64,000 nucleotides of DNA from contig NZ_JADFBX010000004.1 in the NCBI RefSeq assembly GCF_015223055.1, positions 186,001 through 250,000 on the forward strand, read 5' to 3'. A program made the translations under genes and the position numbers. The notes below the pieces were generated by a model. That model did no database searches and was not told the origin of the DNA. It was given only the letters and a program-made list of their open reading frames with translations. Positions 45,611 through 54,542 of the stretch are shown in pieces (the first letter of the stretch is position 1; every line of letters begins with the position of its first letter). The DNA is from Pedobacter sp. MC2016-24 (GTDB taxonomy: Bacteria > Bacteroidota > Bacteroidia > Sphingobacteriales > Sphingobacteriaceae).

Positions 45611-45628
45611 GGATCAGTTTGATGGTCC
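45611..45628. promoter_or_regulatory. candidate MocR operator
   Basis: GGATCA and TGGTCC form an inverted repeat with one mismatch around a six-base spacer. It sits in the 63-bp region between the MocR gene and the ferritin-like gene. Confidence 0.3.
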
Positions 45629-45661
45629 GGCAAGGTAGTAATTTTGGACAAAAAATTGAAT

Positions 45662-46288
45662 ATGCCACTTGAACAGTTATTCTTATCGATTATAAAAAAT
45701 GATGTCCAGCATGCCCGGTTTTTAAATACACTCTCCTTTATGGAAAATGCCGGTGCCCGTAAGATTTCGGCTAGCGAGCATCCGGAAACAGTAACCACCA
45801 TGATTTTGAAACATGCTGCTGAAGAACATCGTCATGCCTATTATTTAAAAAAGCAGTTGGAAAAAATTCAGGCAGGAATTTGTCCTACTTATGCCCTGTC
45901 TGAATTAATGGCTCCCCAGGAAAGTCGTTTTTTTCTGCACAAACTGGATGTATATACCAGCAGGTATTTGAAAAATAAATTGGGTCTGTCTGGTACTGAG
46001 CTGCGCTATGCGGCCTATTTATTTGTGACCTATGCAATTGAACTGCGGGCCGATGAATTGTATCCGGTGTATCAGCAGGCATTAACTGAAAGCAACCATA
46101 AAGTAACAGTTAAATCGATTATTTTGGAAGAAGCAGGGCATTTGGAAGAGATGATTGCCCAGTTGAAGCATTTCTCAGCCGACTGGGAGTTACATGCCGC
46201 CGTGATTTTGGACATAGAAAACAGCTTGTTTAATGCCTGGATTGAAGCCCTGGCATTAGCGGTTAAGGAAGTTGAGGTTTATGCGTAG
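45662..46288 (+). CDS. ferritin-like diiron protein in a biotin operon
   Basis: ATG 45662 is used; the frame extends 18 bases to a TTG. The 208-residue protein is all-helical. HAAEEHRHAYY (about 51-61) and ILEEAGHLEEM near 160 give two ExxH pairs, the ligand set of ferritin-like diiron or dimanganese proteins. Additional Glu in YAIELRADEL would complete the site. The gene overlaps bioD by eight bases and precedes bioB, so it is part of a biotin operon. I infer an oxygen-dependent step in biotin or pimelate synthesis, but no known biotin enzyme matches. Confidence 0.65.
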   Translation: MPLEQLFLSIIKNDVQHARFLNTLSFMENAGARKISASEHPETVTTMILKHAAEEHRHAYYLKKQLEKIQAGICPTYALSELMAPQESRFFLHKLDVYTSRYLKNKLGLSGTELRYAAYLFVTYAIELRADELYPVYQQALTESNHKVTVKSIILEEAGHLEEMIAQLKHFSADWELHAAVILDIENSLFNAWIEALALAVKEVEVYA

Positions 46289-46895
46289 ACCTTTATTTGT
46301 GACCGGCATAGGTACCGGTGTTGGCAAAACTGTTGTTGCGGCTGTACTTACAGAACAACTGGAGGCAGATTACTGGAAACCGGTACAAGCGGGAGATCTG
46401 GAGCAAAGCGATAGCATTTCAGTGGCTGGACTGATCTCAAATTCAAAGACAGTCATTTATCCGGAGTGTCACCGTTTTGATTTGGCGGCTTCACCGCATA
46501 AGGCGGCGGCCTTTGAGGGCGTCTCAATCAGCAGGCGGGATTTCGTATTGCCTGAAACGGATAACCTGTTGGTGATTGAGGGGGCAGGCGGACTGATGGT
46601 ACCTTTGTCTGACTCCTTATTGATGATCGATCTGATTACACAGTTTGAAGCTGAAGCTGTATTGGTAGTGCGTAATTACCTGGGCTGTATTAACCATACG
46701 CTCTTATCTATGCATTTGCTTTGGAGCCGGAATATCCCAATTCATGCTGTTGTTTTTAATGGGGATATGGATCCGGATACTGACAGCATTTTGCTCAATT
46801 ATTTTTCTGCGGGTACACCCATTATCCGGATCCCGGAATTTGCTAAGCTTGACCGGGGGGCATTATTACAGTGCCCGACATTATTTAGTTCCTGA
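46281..46895 (+). CDS. bioD: dethiobiotin synthetase
   Basis: ATG 46281 is chosen; it overlaps the preceding gene by eight bases. The 204-residue enzyme has the P-loop [13 protein letters not shown] at the N-terminus, then KPVQAGD and [10 protein letters not shown], all typical of BioD. It closes the ureido ring from DAPA, CO2 and ATP. It is 23 bp ahead of bioB. bioA and bioF are not in the window. Confidence 0.92.
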   Translation: MRRPLFVTGIGTGVGKTVVAAVLTEQLEADYWKPVQAGDLEQSDSISVAGLISNSKTVIYPECHRFDLAASPHKAAAFEGVSISRRDFVLPETDNLLVIEGAGGLMVPLSDSLLMIDLITQFEAEAVLVVRNYLGCINHTLLSMHLLWSRNIPIHAVVFNGDMDPDTDSILLNYFSAGTPIIRIPEFAKLDRGALLQCPTLFSS

Positions 46896-46918
46896 TTATT
46901 CAAAAAAATATAAACCAA

Positions 46919-47908
46919 ATGAGTATAGAAAAAGCTGTCCGAAACGATTGGACTTTAGATGAAATTAATGAAATATACCACCAGCCATTGTTGGATCTGG
47001 TTTACCAGGCGGCTACGGTCCATCGCAACTGGCACCCCGCATCGGAGGTACAGGTCTGCACCCTGCTTTCTGTAAAAACAGGTGGATGTCCTGAAGATTG
47101 CTCCTATTGCGGGCAGGCGGCGCGTTACCATACCGACATTAAGGTGAAAGCATTGATGTCTAAAGAGGAGGTGGTTTCGATTGCTCAGCGAGCTAAAGAT
47201 GCCGGGTCATCCCGTTTTTGTATGGCCGCGGCCTGGCGTGAAGTACGTGATAACCGTGACTTTGACAGGATCCTGGAAATGGTAGCAGGCGTAAATGATC
47301 TGGGGCTGGAAGTATGCTGCACATTGGGTATGCTGACAGAAGATCAGGCGCGGCGTTTGCAGGAGGCAGGTCTCGACGCTTATAACCATAACCTGGATTC
47401 CTCTGAAAATTATTACGAAGAAATCATCAGTACCCGTACTTTCAGTGATCGTTTAAATACAATTGGAAACGTGCGCAAAGCGGGGATTACTGTTTGTTCC
47501 GGTGGGATCATTGGCTTAGGTGAAACGCATGCAGACCGGATCGGGATGTTACGTACCTTGGCTACCATGCCTAAACATCCTGAATCGGTGCCGGTAAATG
47601 CGCTCGCCAGGGTAAAAGGAACACCTTTGGCGGATCTTCCGAAAATTGATACCTGGGAAATGGTTAGGATGATTGCTACAGCCCGGATTTTGATGCCAGC
47701 ATCCGTGGTTCGTTTAAGTGCGGGTAGGGCAGAAATGAATGAAGAGGAGCAGGCCTGGTGCTTTATGGCTGGTGCAAACTCCATTTTTACCAGTGAAAGT
47801 GAAACCTTGCTGGTTACGCCTAACCCGGGATTAAAACAAGATAAAAAAATGTTCGATAATCTGGGTTTGAAACCTATGTTAAGCGCAAAACAAAAAGCCG
47901 TTTCTTAG
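46919..47908 (+). CDS. bioB: biotin synthase
   Basis: The 329-residue radical-SAM enzyme has the cluster motif C57-PED-C61-SY-C64, [41 protein letters not shown] and RLSAGRAEM are BioB hallmarks. It inserts sulphur into dethiobiotin. It ends the operon. The stop codon lies in the loop of a terminator hairpin, so the message ends almost exactly at the coding end. Confidence 0.95.
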   Translation: MSIEKAVRNDWTLDEINEIYHQPLLDLVYQAATVHRNWHPASEVQVCTLLSVKTGGCPEDCSYCGQAARYHTDIKVKALMSKEEVVSIAQRAKDAGSSRFCMAAAWREVRDNRDFDRILEMVAGVNDLGLEVCCTLGMLTEDQARRLQEAGLDAYNHNLDSSENYYEEIISTRTFSDRLNTIGNVRKAGITVCSGGIIGLGETHADRIGMLRTLATMPKHPESVPVNALARVKGTPLADLPKIDTWEMVRMIATARILMPASVVRLSAGRAEMNEEEQAWCFMAGANSIFTSESETLLVTPNPGLKQDKKMFDNLGLKPMLSAKQKAVS

Positions 47909-47920
47909 AAACGGCTTTTT
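47892..47920. terminator. terminator overlapping the bioB stop codon
   Basis: AAAAAGCCGTTTC and GAAACGGCTTTTT are exact complements around a three-base loop TTA; the bioB stop TAG spans the loop and the right arm. T runs flank both sides, so it can serve both bioB and the convergent DinB gene. Confidence 0.9.
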
Positions 47921-47921
47921 G

Positions 47922-48422
47922 CTAATCCATGGCGGGTATACCCATTTGTACCCATTCCTCTTTAGAAGGGCCGTATAATCCGGGAACCGGGAGACCAAGC
48001 ATACGCATGATTACAGTCATTTGACCGCGGTGGTGACTTTGATGTGAAATCAGAATTCTTAGAACTTGTCCTTTTTCCCATTCATCTCCATACATTGGTA
48101 CTTTTTCATTTAATGAAGAGTTTGTCCATTTTTTAACCACAGCCTGTCCAAGTGCTGTACTTTTACGGGCATAAATTGCGGCCAGCTCATCTAGGGTAAC
48201 CGGGATAGACTGATGCTCTAAGTCATCCTGCTCAAATAAACCGGCTTTTTGTCCCATTTCAGAAATGGTCTGTGTAAGGTGCCAGGCCAGTCGCTCCAGG
48301 GAACGCACATTTTCATTGATTTTCTCTGAACGCGTTTCTTCGGTAATTAAAGCATAAATCTTTAAGGTCGACTCTGTTTCGTACTTCCAATCTTTAATAA
48401 AATCATCAATCTCTCTATACAT
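47922..48422 (-). CDS. DinB family protein
   Basis: The 166-residue protein is a DinB four-helix bundle: LERLAWHLTQTI near 44-55 and LISHQSHHRGQMTVIMRMLG (about 126-145) hold the three metal-binding His. It is the second DinB-like protein in the window and not close to the first. It is convergent with bioB and ends two bases from the shared terminator. Confidence 0.85.
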   Translation of the reverse strand: MYREIDDFIKDWKYETESTLKIYALITEETRSEKINENVRSLERLAWHLTQTISEMGQKAGLFEQDDLEHQSIPVTLDELAAIYARKSTALGQAVVKKWTNSSLNEKVPMYGDEWEKGQVLRILISHQSHHRGQMTVIMRMLGLPVPGLYGPSKEEWVQMGIPAMD

Positions 48423-48493
48423 GGCTAGGTTGTTTTGCTAAAACTAAGGTAGTAAATGAAGTTCTCATTTTGACGTTATTGATGCGAATTAAC

Positions 48494-48658
48494 TCAAGTT
48501 TGATGAAGAATTTTCGATTCAATATAGCTATTGATCTCTGTAGCATTGGCATAGACCATGAAGTGTCCCGCACCTTTAATCGTAAAATCAGGCCTGGTAT
48601 ATTTAGCTGGAAGAATATAGTCGCCAGTTCCACTAATCAAATATACCCGGCGTTTCAT
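48494..48658 (-). pseudogene. internally deleted alpha/beta hydrolase
   Basis: The reverse-strand frame from ATG 48658 to TGA 48494 encodes 54 residues. It starts like an alpha/beta hydrolase (MKRRVYLISGTG) and jumps to a typical hydrolase end: DFTIKGAGHFMVYANATEIN, where GAGHFMV holds the catalytic His region. The nucleophile elbow and roughly 150 residues are missing. The frame itself is intact across the junction, so an in-frame deletion is likely. It overlaps the end of the 48655 gene by four bases. Confidence 0.6.
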
Positions 48659-48897
48659 TCCTCATCACGTTCTCTAATGATGCAATAATAGATTACGTAG
48701 ATCCAGCCAAATACGCCAGCAAGTGCAGTAGTAAGGACTGAATGTGTTCTGGACCAACATATGGCTATCGCTAATGCACTGCCAATCCCAATTCCATTTC
48801 CGACTATGGTGGTATTGACCTGCGGATTTGAACTGGCAAAAACTGAGGAAGTCAGTATGGTGATGAATACGATGATAAAAGCGAGCGTTTTTTTCAT
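48655..48897 (-). CDS. small membrane protein
   Basis: ATG 48897 (MKKTLAFIIV) gives 80 residues; the longer frame begins at 48924. A signal peptide or first membrane helix (about 3-21, ending SVFAS) is followed by two hydrophobic segments (about 33-48 and 54-72) and a charged end (RERDEE). The stop overlaps the start of the truncated hydrolase (ATGA), so both were one operon. Function unknown. Confidence 0.5.
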   Translation of the reverse strand: MKKTLAFIIVFITILTSSVFASSNPQVNTTIVGNGIGIGSALAIAICWSRTHSVLTTALAGVFGWIYVIYYCIIRERDEE

Positions 48898-49101
48898 GAA
48901 TACCTTATGGTGGTGTATAAACAAAAATAGTTTTTATCTTTGTCCAATCAAACAAAATATTCTGCAAATGTGAGCATCTGAGTTATCCTGCAATTATTGC
49001 CAATAATACCAAGTCATTGGCTTGATTAACTTAGAATTCACGGATCTATAGCACATCAGCTGTACCTTCCTTATCGATTACTTTTTTATCAATAGTACTT
49101 T

Positions 49102-50691
49102 ATGAGTATTGTAGTTAAACAACTTGCTTATATACACCCAAACCGGGAGTATTTATTTCAGGACTTAGATTTTTCTGTGGCCAAAGGCCAGAAATTGAGT
49201 TTGATTGGGCCCAATGGTGCCGGAAAATCAACTTTATTACAACTTATTGCCGGACAAATGAACCTGGCGGGTGGAGAAATTACAACCACCGCAGCGCCTT
49301 ATTATGTCCCCCAGCATTTTGGGCAATATGACGATTTTACTGTAGCCAAAGCACTGGGCATTGAAGCTAAACTTTTGGCACTGGAAGCCATCACCAATGG
49401 TGATGCCTCTGCAATCCATTTTTCTGTATTGGACGATGACTGGACTATTGAAGAAAAAGCCCGCGCAGTACTGGAAACCTGGCATATCGGACATCTCCAT
49501 TTGACTCAGCAAATGAGTACCCTGAGTGGCGGCGAAAAAACAAAGGTATTCTTAGCAGGAATCGAGATTCATCAGTCTGAAATTGTCCTTTTGGACGAAC
49601 CTTCCAACCATTTGGATGCCGACGGCCGTTTACAACTTTATGAATGGATACAATCTGCAAAAATGACCCTGTTAGTGGTTAGCCATGACCGTACCTTATT
49701 GAATTTGCTGAATTTAACTTATGAGTTGAACCGTAACGGAATGGTCATTTACGGGGGCAACTACGACTTTTATCAGGAGCAGAAATGCGAAAAGGTGAAT
49801 GCACTGATGGCACAAGCTGCACACCAGCAGAAAGACCTACGTCAGGCTAAACAGCTGGCCCAGGAGGCTGCGGAAAGGAAACAAAAGGAAAACGCCCGCG
49901 GACAAAAAAAACAGGCAAAAAAAGGAATGCCCAGAATTATGATGGGATTAATGAAAAACGGGGCGGAACAAAGCAGTTCAAAATTACAGGACGTACATGC
50001 TGAAAAGATTAAATGCATTGCTGGTCAGTTGACGGAAATCAGACAGCAACTTTCCGGACAAAGCATATTGAGGATGACTTTTGATCCAGGAAATTTGCAC
50101 CCAGGAAAAGTACTCGTTACAGCAGTGCAGCTGAACTTTAAATATCAGCAAACCAATTTATGGAAAGAAGCTTTGAATTTCCAGATCAGAAGTGGAGAAA
50201 GAATTGCATTAACAGGTAGCAATGGTACCGGTAAAACGACTTTACTGAAAATAATCCTGGGTAAAATTAAACCAACAGAAGGACAGCTTTCCGCTGCCGG
50301 TTTTGAGCATTTGTACATAGATCAGGAGTACGAAATGCTAAACAACAATTTGACAGTATTTGAGCAGACTGTTGAGTTTAATAAGCAACATTTACCTGAA
50401 TATAGACTCAAAACCTTATTACATCAGTTTTTATTTGATGCCGAAATGTGGAATAAAAAATGCGGACAGTTGAGTGGGGGAGAGAAAATGAAATTGATAT
50501 TTTGTTCTCTGATGATCAGCAATCAGGCACCGGATCTGATCATTCTGGACGAGCCAACAAATAATCTGGATATCCAAAGCCTGGAAATGATGAGGGATGC
50601 CATTAGAGATTTTACCGGAACTTTAATTGTGATTACACACGATGCTCGTTTTATTGATGAAATAGGCGTGGAAAGACTAATTAAATTATAA
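49102..50691 (+). CDS. ABC-F family ATPase
   Basis: The 529-residue protein has two ATP-binding domains: Walker A GPNGAGKST and GSNGTGKTT, signature LSGGEKTK and LSGGEKMK, Walker B VLLDEPSNHLD and IILDEPTNNLD. Between them lies a Lys/Gln-rich linker (about 230-300). It has no membrane helix. ABC-F proteins act on the ribosome, some giving resistance to antibiotics; which group this belongs to is not clear. The gene is monocistronic. Confidence 0.88.
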   Translation: MSIVVKQLAYIHPNREYLFQDLDFSVAKGQKLSLIGPNGAGKSTLLQLIAGQMNLAGGEITTTAAPYYVPQHFGQYDDFTVAKALGIEAKLLALEAITNGDASAIHFSVLDDDWTIEEKARAVLETWHIGHLHLTQQMSTLSGGEKTKVFLAGIEIHQSEIVLLDEPSNHLDADGRLQLYEWIQSAKMTLLVVSHDRTLLNLLNLTYELNRNGMVIYGGNYDFYQEQKCEKVNALMAQAAHQQKDLRQAKQLAQEAAERKQKENARGQKKQAKKGMPRIMMGLMKNGAEQSSSKLQDVHAEKIKCIAGQLTEIRQQLSGQSILRMTFDPGNLHPGKVLVTAVQLNFKYQQTNLWKEALNFQIRSGERIALTGSNGTGKTTLLKIILGKIKPTEGQLSAAGFEHLYIDQEYEMLNNNLTVFEQTVEFNKQHLPEYRLKTLLHQFLFDAEMWNKKCGQLSGGEKMKLIFCSLMISNQAPDLIILDEPTNNLDIQSLEMMRDAIRDFTGTLIVITHDARFIDEIGVERLIKL

Positions 50692-50760
50692 TATGCTGAT
50701 ATTAGCATCCATATAATAGAATTTAATTCCCATTTTTGCGTCGAATCAACAGCAAATCAG

Positions 50761-52191
50761 GTGGAACAAATCAACGATAAAACCGAAGACCAAAAACTCA
50801 AAAGAGGCTTACAGAATAGACATATACAACTGATTGCCCTTGGCGGTGCCATAGGAACAGGACTATTTTTAGGAATAGGGCCGGCCGCAGTATTGGCTGG
50901 TCCATCGGTCATTCTGGGCTATGCACTGGCAGGTATTATCGCCTTCTTTATCATGCGCCAGTTGGGCGAAATGGTGGTGCAGGAACCTGTCTCAGGTAGT
51001 TTTAGTCATTTTGCTTATAAATATTGGGGTGGCTTTGCGGGTTTCGCTTCGGGCTGGAATTACTGGGTACTTTATATTCTGGTCAGTATGTCTGAGCTGA
51101 CAGCCATTGGAATGTACATCCACTTCTGGTGGCCTGAAATTCCCTTGTGGTCTTCCAGTCTTTTCTTTTTCCTGGCCATTAACGCTTTGAATTTAACTTC
51201 TGTTAAAGTGTATGGAGAGGTGGAGTTCTGGTTTTCTATTGTCAAGGTTGTGGCCATCATTGCTATGATTGTTTTTGGTGTTTATTTGTTGATCAGTGGC
51301 TCGGCAGGCGAGCAGGCCAGTGTGCAGAACCTGTGGAATGATGGAGGCTTCTTTCCAAAAGGATTACTTACAGTAGACGCACAGGGAAGTTACCAGGGAC
51401 TGTTCGCAGCGATTGCAATGATCATGTTCTCGTTTGGTGGCTTGGAATTGATCGGCATTACTGCTGCTGAAGCCGAAAATCCAGAGAAAACCATTCCAAA
51501 AGCAACCAATCAGGTAATTTACAGGATCCTTATTTTTTATGTCGGTGCGCTGGTTATTCTTTTCGCTTTGTCGCCATGGAAAAACATCACCACCGAAAGT
51601 AGCCCCTTTGTAATGGTTTTTGAAAGTTTAAAGGGATTTCAATTTGTATTGATGGGGAAGACCATTTATTTTACCAGCATTATTGCCAATGTGCTTAACA
51701 TCATTGTATTGACAGCGGCGCTGTCTGTTTACAATAGCTGTGTGTATAGCAATAGCCGGATGCTGTTTGGTCTAGCTGAACAAGGAAATGCCCCCGCTTT
51801 TTTGTCTAAGCTCAATAAAAACCATGTGCCGGTAACAGCAATTCTGGTTTCTGGTATTTTTGCGGCAATCTGTATCGTTGTGAATAAGTTGATTCCGGAT
51901 GAAGCATTGAAAATACTGATGTCACTCGTCGTGTCTTCCTTAATCATCAACTGGTTAATGATCAGCATTACCCATTTAAAATTCAGACGATCCAAGCAAA
52001 TCGAACAAATTAAAACAAAATTTCCATCCTTCTTATATCCTGTTTCAAACTACATCTGTCTGGTTTTTCTCATCGGCATTTTGGTGATGATGTGGATAAC
52101 TGGCTTAAAGATGCCTGTTGAACTTATTCCCGGATGGATCTTATTGCTGTACATCTGTTACCTGATCGTGAAGAAAAGAAAAAACAGATAA
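50761..52191 (+). CDS. amino acid permease (APC superfamily)
   Basis: The start is GTG 50761. The 476-residue protein has about 12 membrane helices. The opening LKRGLQNRHIQLIALGGAIGTGLFLG is the typical N-terminus of the AAT group of APC transporters (proline, GABA and aromatic amino acid permeases). FGGLELIGITAAEAENP is another hallmark. The substrate cannot be fixed from sequence. It is convergent with the ClC gene; the stop codons are four bases apart. Confidence 0.9.
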   Translation: MEQINDKTEDQKLKRGLQNRHIQLIALGGAIGTGLFLGIGPAAVLAGPSVILGYALAGIIAFFIMRQLGEMVVQEPVSGSFSHFAYKYWGGFAGFASGWNYWVLYILVSMSELTAIGMYIHFWWPEIPLWSSSLFFFLAINALNLTSVKVYGEVEFWFSIVKVVAIIAMIVFGVYLLISGSAGEQASVQNLWNDGGFFPKGLLTVDAQGSYQGLFAAIAMIMFSFGGLELIGITAAEAENPEKTIPKATNQVIYRILIFYVGALVILFALSPWKNITTESSPFVMVFESLKGFQFVLMGKTIYFTSIIANVLNIIVLTAALSVYNSCVYSNSRMLFGLAEQGNAPAFLSKLNKNHVPVTAILVSGIFAAICIVVNKLIPDEALKILMSLVVSSLIINWLMISITHLKFRRSKQIEQIKTKFPSFLYPVSNYICLVFLIGILVMMWITGLKMPVELIPGWILLLYICYLIVKKRKNR

Positions 52192-52194
52192 GCG

Positions 52195-53481
52195 TTACAC
52201 CCTGGTTTTATTGCCTTTTAACCCATGCCAGAAAAACCTGGATGCAGCTTTACGCTGGGCGGAATAAATGCCTGAACTGCCACTGAACAAATACGCAATG
52301 AAACAGGCAATGGCAAATAAAAGCAGGTACTGGCTACCAAAAAGCTCGGCACCCATTATTGTGCAGGCCAGGGGCGTATTGGTCGCACCTGCAAATACAG
52401 CAATAAAACCAAGCGCTGCAAATAGACTTACCGGTGCATTTAAAAGTACAGATAGGCTGTTACCTAAAGTTGCGCCAATGTAAAAGAGCGGAGTTACTTC
52501 TCCACCTTTAAAACCTGTGCCTAAAGTTATTGCCGTATAAATGGTTTTCCAGAACCAACTCCAGGTATCCGAACCAGCAGGTTCAAATGCGGATGGAATG
52601 GTTACCATATCCGGATGTGGTGCATCTACACCCAAACCCAGATAATCAATTTTTCCAAGCGCATAAGTTAGTGCGATAATGAGCAATCCACCAAGAACAG
52701 GGATCAACCATTGTATTTTTACCATTTTTAAGAAAAAGCTCTTAACGGCGTTTACCGCCATTGTAAATGAAAAGCTGGCCAGGCCGAAAATAGCCGCGGC
52801 TACGGTGACCTTGCCCAGTAACAATAGGGCAATTGGATCGCTGCTGTGAATGTGATAAGCGGTGTGGTGGATCCCCCAGGCAGAAACGGTAAAGTCGCCA
52901 ACTACGCTGGCAAGTATTGCTGGAAAAAAAGCGTCGTACCTGATTTTCCCTACGGTCAATACCTCTATAGCAAAGACAGCTCCGGTTAAGGGTGTGCCAA
53001 ATACGGCCCCAAATCCTGCAGCAACGCCGGCGATCAGTATCATTTTGGTTTCCTGCTCATTCAGTTTAAACCACTTCCCAAACAGACCAGCTATACTGCC
53101 TCCAATTTGTACAGCGGTTCCCTCGCGGCCGGCAGAGCCACCAAAAAGATGGGTAATCAATGTCGTCAACAGGATGACCGGAGCCATCCGGGCAGGTACA
53201 CCAGCACCGGGCTCGTGGATTTCTGCGATAATCAGGTTGTTCCCTTTTTCAGAGGATTTGCCAACGGAGCGGTAAATGAAATGAATCAAAACACCTGCTA
53301 GCGGAAGTAAGTAGAGCAACCAGGGATGGTGAAAACGGAACTGAGTGGTGTAATGCAATAAACCTAAAAAAAGGGCGACCATACATCCGATAGCCAGGGA
53401 GACTGGCAGGATCAGCATCGTCCAGCGCAAAGCATATTTGAAAACGGCTTGAAGTTCAAAAGGAAATTTAATATTTTTCAT
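52195..53481 (-). CDS. ClC-type transporter, probable fluoride/proton antiporter
   Basis: The 428-residue protein is a ClC. HLFGGSAGREGTAVQIGGS has the gating Glu (E120 in GREGT), and FKGGEVTPLFYIGATLGN is the later motif. GNNLI (80-84) replaces the chloride-selective GSGIP found in chloride members, as in the fluoride-exporting CLC-F clade. The leader has a fluoride riboswitch, which strengthens the call. It would pump out fluoride. Confidence 0.85.
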   Translation of the reverse strand: MKNIKFPFELQAVFKYALRWTMLILPVSLAIGCMVALFLGLLHYTTQFRFHHPWLLYLLPLAGVLIHFIYRSVGKSSEKGNNLIIAEIHEPGAGVPARMAPVILLTTLITHLFGGSAGREGTAVQIGGSIAGLFGKWFKLNEQETKMILIAGVAAGFGAVFGTPLTGAVFAIEVLTVGKIRYDAFFPAILASVVGDFTVSAWGIHHTAYHIHSSDPIALLLLGKVTVAAAIFGLASFSFTMAVNAVKSFFLKMVKIQWLIPVLGGLLIIALTYALGKIDYLGLGVDAPHPDMVTIPSAFEPAGSDTWSWFWKTIYTAITLGTGFKGGEVTPLFYIGATLGNSLSVLLNAPVSLFAALGFIAVFAGATNTPLACTIMGAELFGSQYLLLFAIACFIAYLFSGSSGIYSAQRKAASRFFWHGLKGNKTRV

Positions 53482-53485
53482 CGTA

Positions 53486-53534
53486 CCTACAATTGTGCAT
53501 AGCCCCAGACTTCATTGTCTGTCGACTTGATATT
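53486..53534 (-). promoter_or_regulatory. riboswitch expression platform
   Basis: Between aptamer and ClC start, ATTGTAGG (53486-53493) is complementary to CCTACAAT at the aptamer 3' edge (53532-53539). Pairing of the two would unfold the aptamer and block the region just ahead of the start codon. A separate CAGAC/GTCTG hairpin lies between. Confidence 0.5.
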
Positions 53535-53587
53535 GTAGGCGCCATCAGCCTCTGTAAGGCGGTTTAGTCGGAAGGACACCATTTCCG
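53535..53587 (-). ncRNA. fluoride riboswitch aptamer (crcB motif)
   Basis: Read on the reverse strand, CGGAA pairs with TTCCG (P1), GCCT pairs with AGGC (P3), and GGTGTC pairs with GGCGCC (pseudoknot, with G-U pairs). TGATGGCGCCTAC closes the motif. This layout and the conserved ATGG, AACCGCC and TGATG segments match the crcB/fluoride class. It lies 54 bases before the ClC start codon. Confidence 0.88.
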
Positions 53588-53592
53588 TAGTA

Positions 53593-53624
53593 CTAATGTA
53601 GATGATAAAATTCAAAAGCACAAA
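53593..53624 (-). promoter_or_regulatory. candidate promoter upstream of the fluoride riboswitch
   Basis: On the reverse strand, TTTG (53621-53624) is followed after 20 nt by TACATTAG (53593-53600), which differs from TAnnTTTG at one position. Transcription would begin near the aptamer 5' end. Confidence 0.4.
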
Positions 53625-53681
53625 TTTTTACAAGAATAGAAAAATTTAATTACATTGTTTATCATCAGTCAATCTATCGTT

Positions 53682-54473
53682 ATGCATGTTGTTCCCAAAC
53701 CCAAAACCCTGTCTATTACATTGGTCTATTTTATCATTGGCTTGGTCTGGTTACTCTTGGGAACTGTACTGATCGGCATATTAGATCGCAATACGCCGAA
53801 TACAGACCTCCGCTTTCTTTACTTTTATAAAAACGGCATATTTCTTTTCATCACCGGGGCCGCCTTGTTCTTTCTGTTGAAGGCACATAGCCGGCATATC
53901 CTCAAAGCCGAAAGTAATTACCTTAAACTCTTTGAGGGTTCGCCGGGGGCGATTTATGTGATGGATAAAATCAGTTTTCAATTCCTTACTGTAAATGATG
54001 TAATGGTCAGGAAATATGGCTATACCAAAGATGAACTGTTGGGAATGACGGCACTGGACATCAGACCGGAAAAAGAAAGGGAGCGTTTAAAAAGCTATCT
54101 ACGGTCTGAACATGATGAGGGGCATGAAACCGGGATCTGGTTACATCAAAAGAAAAATGGAACATGTTTTTATACTTTAATCTCTCACCATTCTATCCAA
54201 TTCAAAAATCGTGACGCCTATATGGTGATTGCAATAGATGTTGACCGGGGTGTTAGAAATGAGCAGGAACTGGAAAAAATCAGGTGGCAAAATTCACATG
54301 AGCTTCGCAAGCCTGTGAGTAACTTAAAAGGATTGATTGGGCTAATTGACGCCAATGAACAAATAGATGTGGATATGATTCAGCTGTTGCATACCTCAGT
54401 TGAAGAGCTGGACGAGGTACTTCAAAAGATCAACTCCCAGGAAACAAAAGATAAACCAATTGCAGACTTCTGA
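53682..54473 (+). CDS. PAS-domain membrane protein with lone HisKA-like tail
   Basis: ATG 53682 (MHVVPKPK) is preferred to TTG 53655. The 263-residue protein has two membrane helices (about 12-35 and 52-70), a PAS domain (about 80-200, with GYTKDELLGMTALDIRPE), and a C-terminal helix with NSHELRKPVSNLKGLIGLID. The latter has the HisKA phospho-acceptor pattern SHELRKP. No ATP-binding domain follows; the protein ends about 45 residues later. It may sense and dimerise without kinase activity, or receive phosphate. It precedes the ECF sigma gene by 69 bp. Confidence 0.7.
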   Translation: MHVVPKPKTLSITLVYFIIGLVWLLLGTVLIGILDRNTPNTDLRFLYFYKNGIFLFITGAALFFLLKAHSRHILKAESNYLKLFEGSPGAIYVMDKISFQFLTVNDVMVRKYGYTKDELLGMTALDIRPEKERERLKSYLRSEHDEGHETGIWLHQKKNGTCFYTLISHHSIQFKNRDAYMVIAIDVDRGVRNEQELEKIRWQNSHELRKPVSNLKGLIGLIDANEQIDVDMIQLLHTSVEELDEVLQKINSQETKDKPIADF

Positions 54474-54542
54474 TTATGGAAATGACATTGGGACATCTGT
54501 TAATCAAAATAATTATTTACTATTGTCTACTAACAATTGGTC

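Noticed and set aside
45644..45661. TTG start for the ferritin-like protein
   Set aside because: ATG 45662 starts the structured part; the TTG adds only six residues and brings the start nearer the candidate operator.
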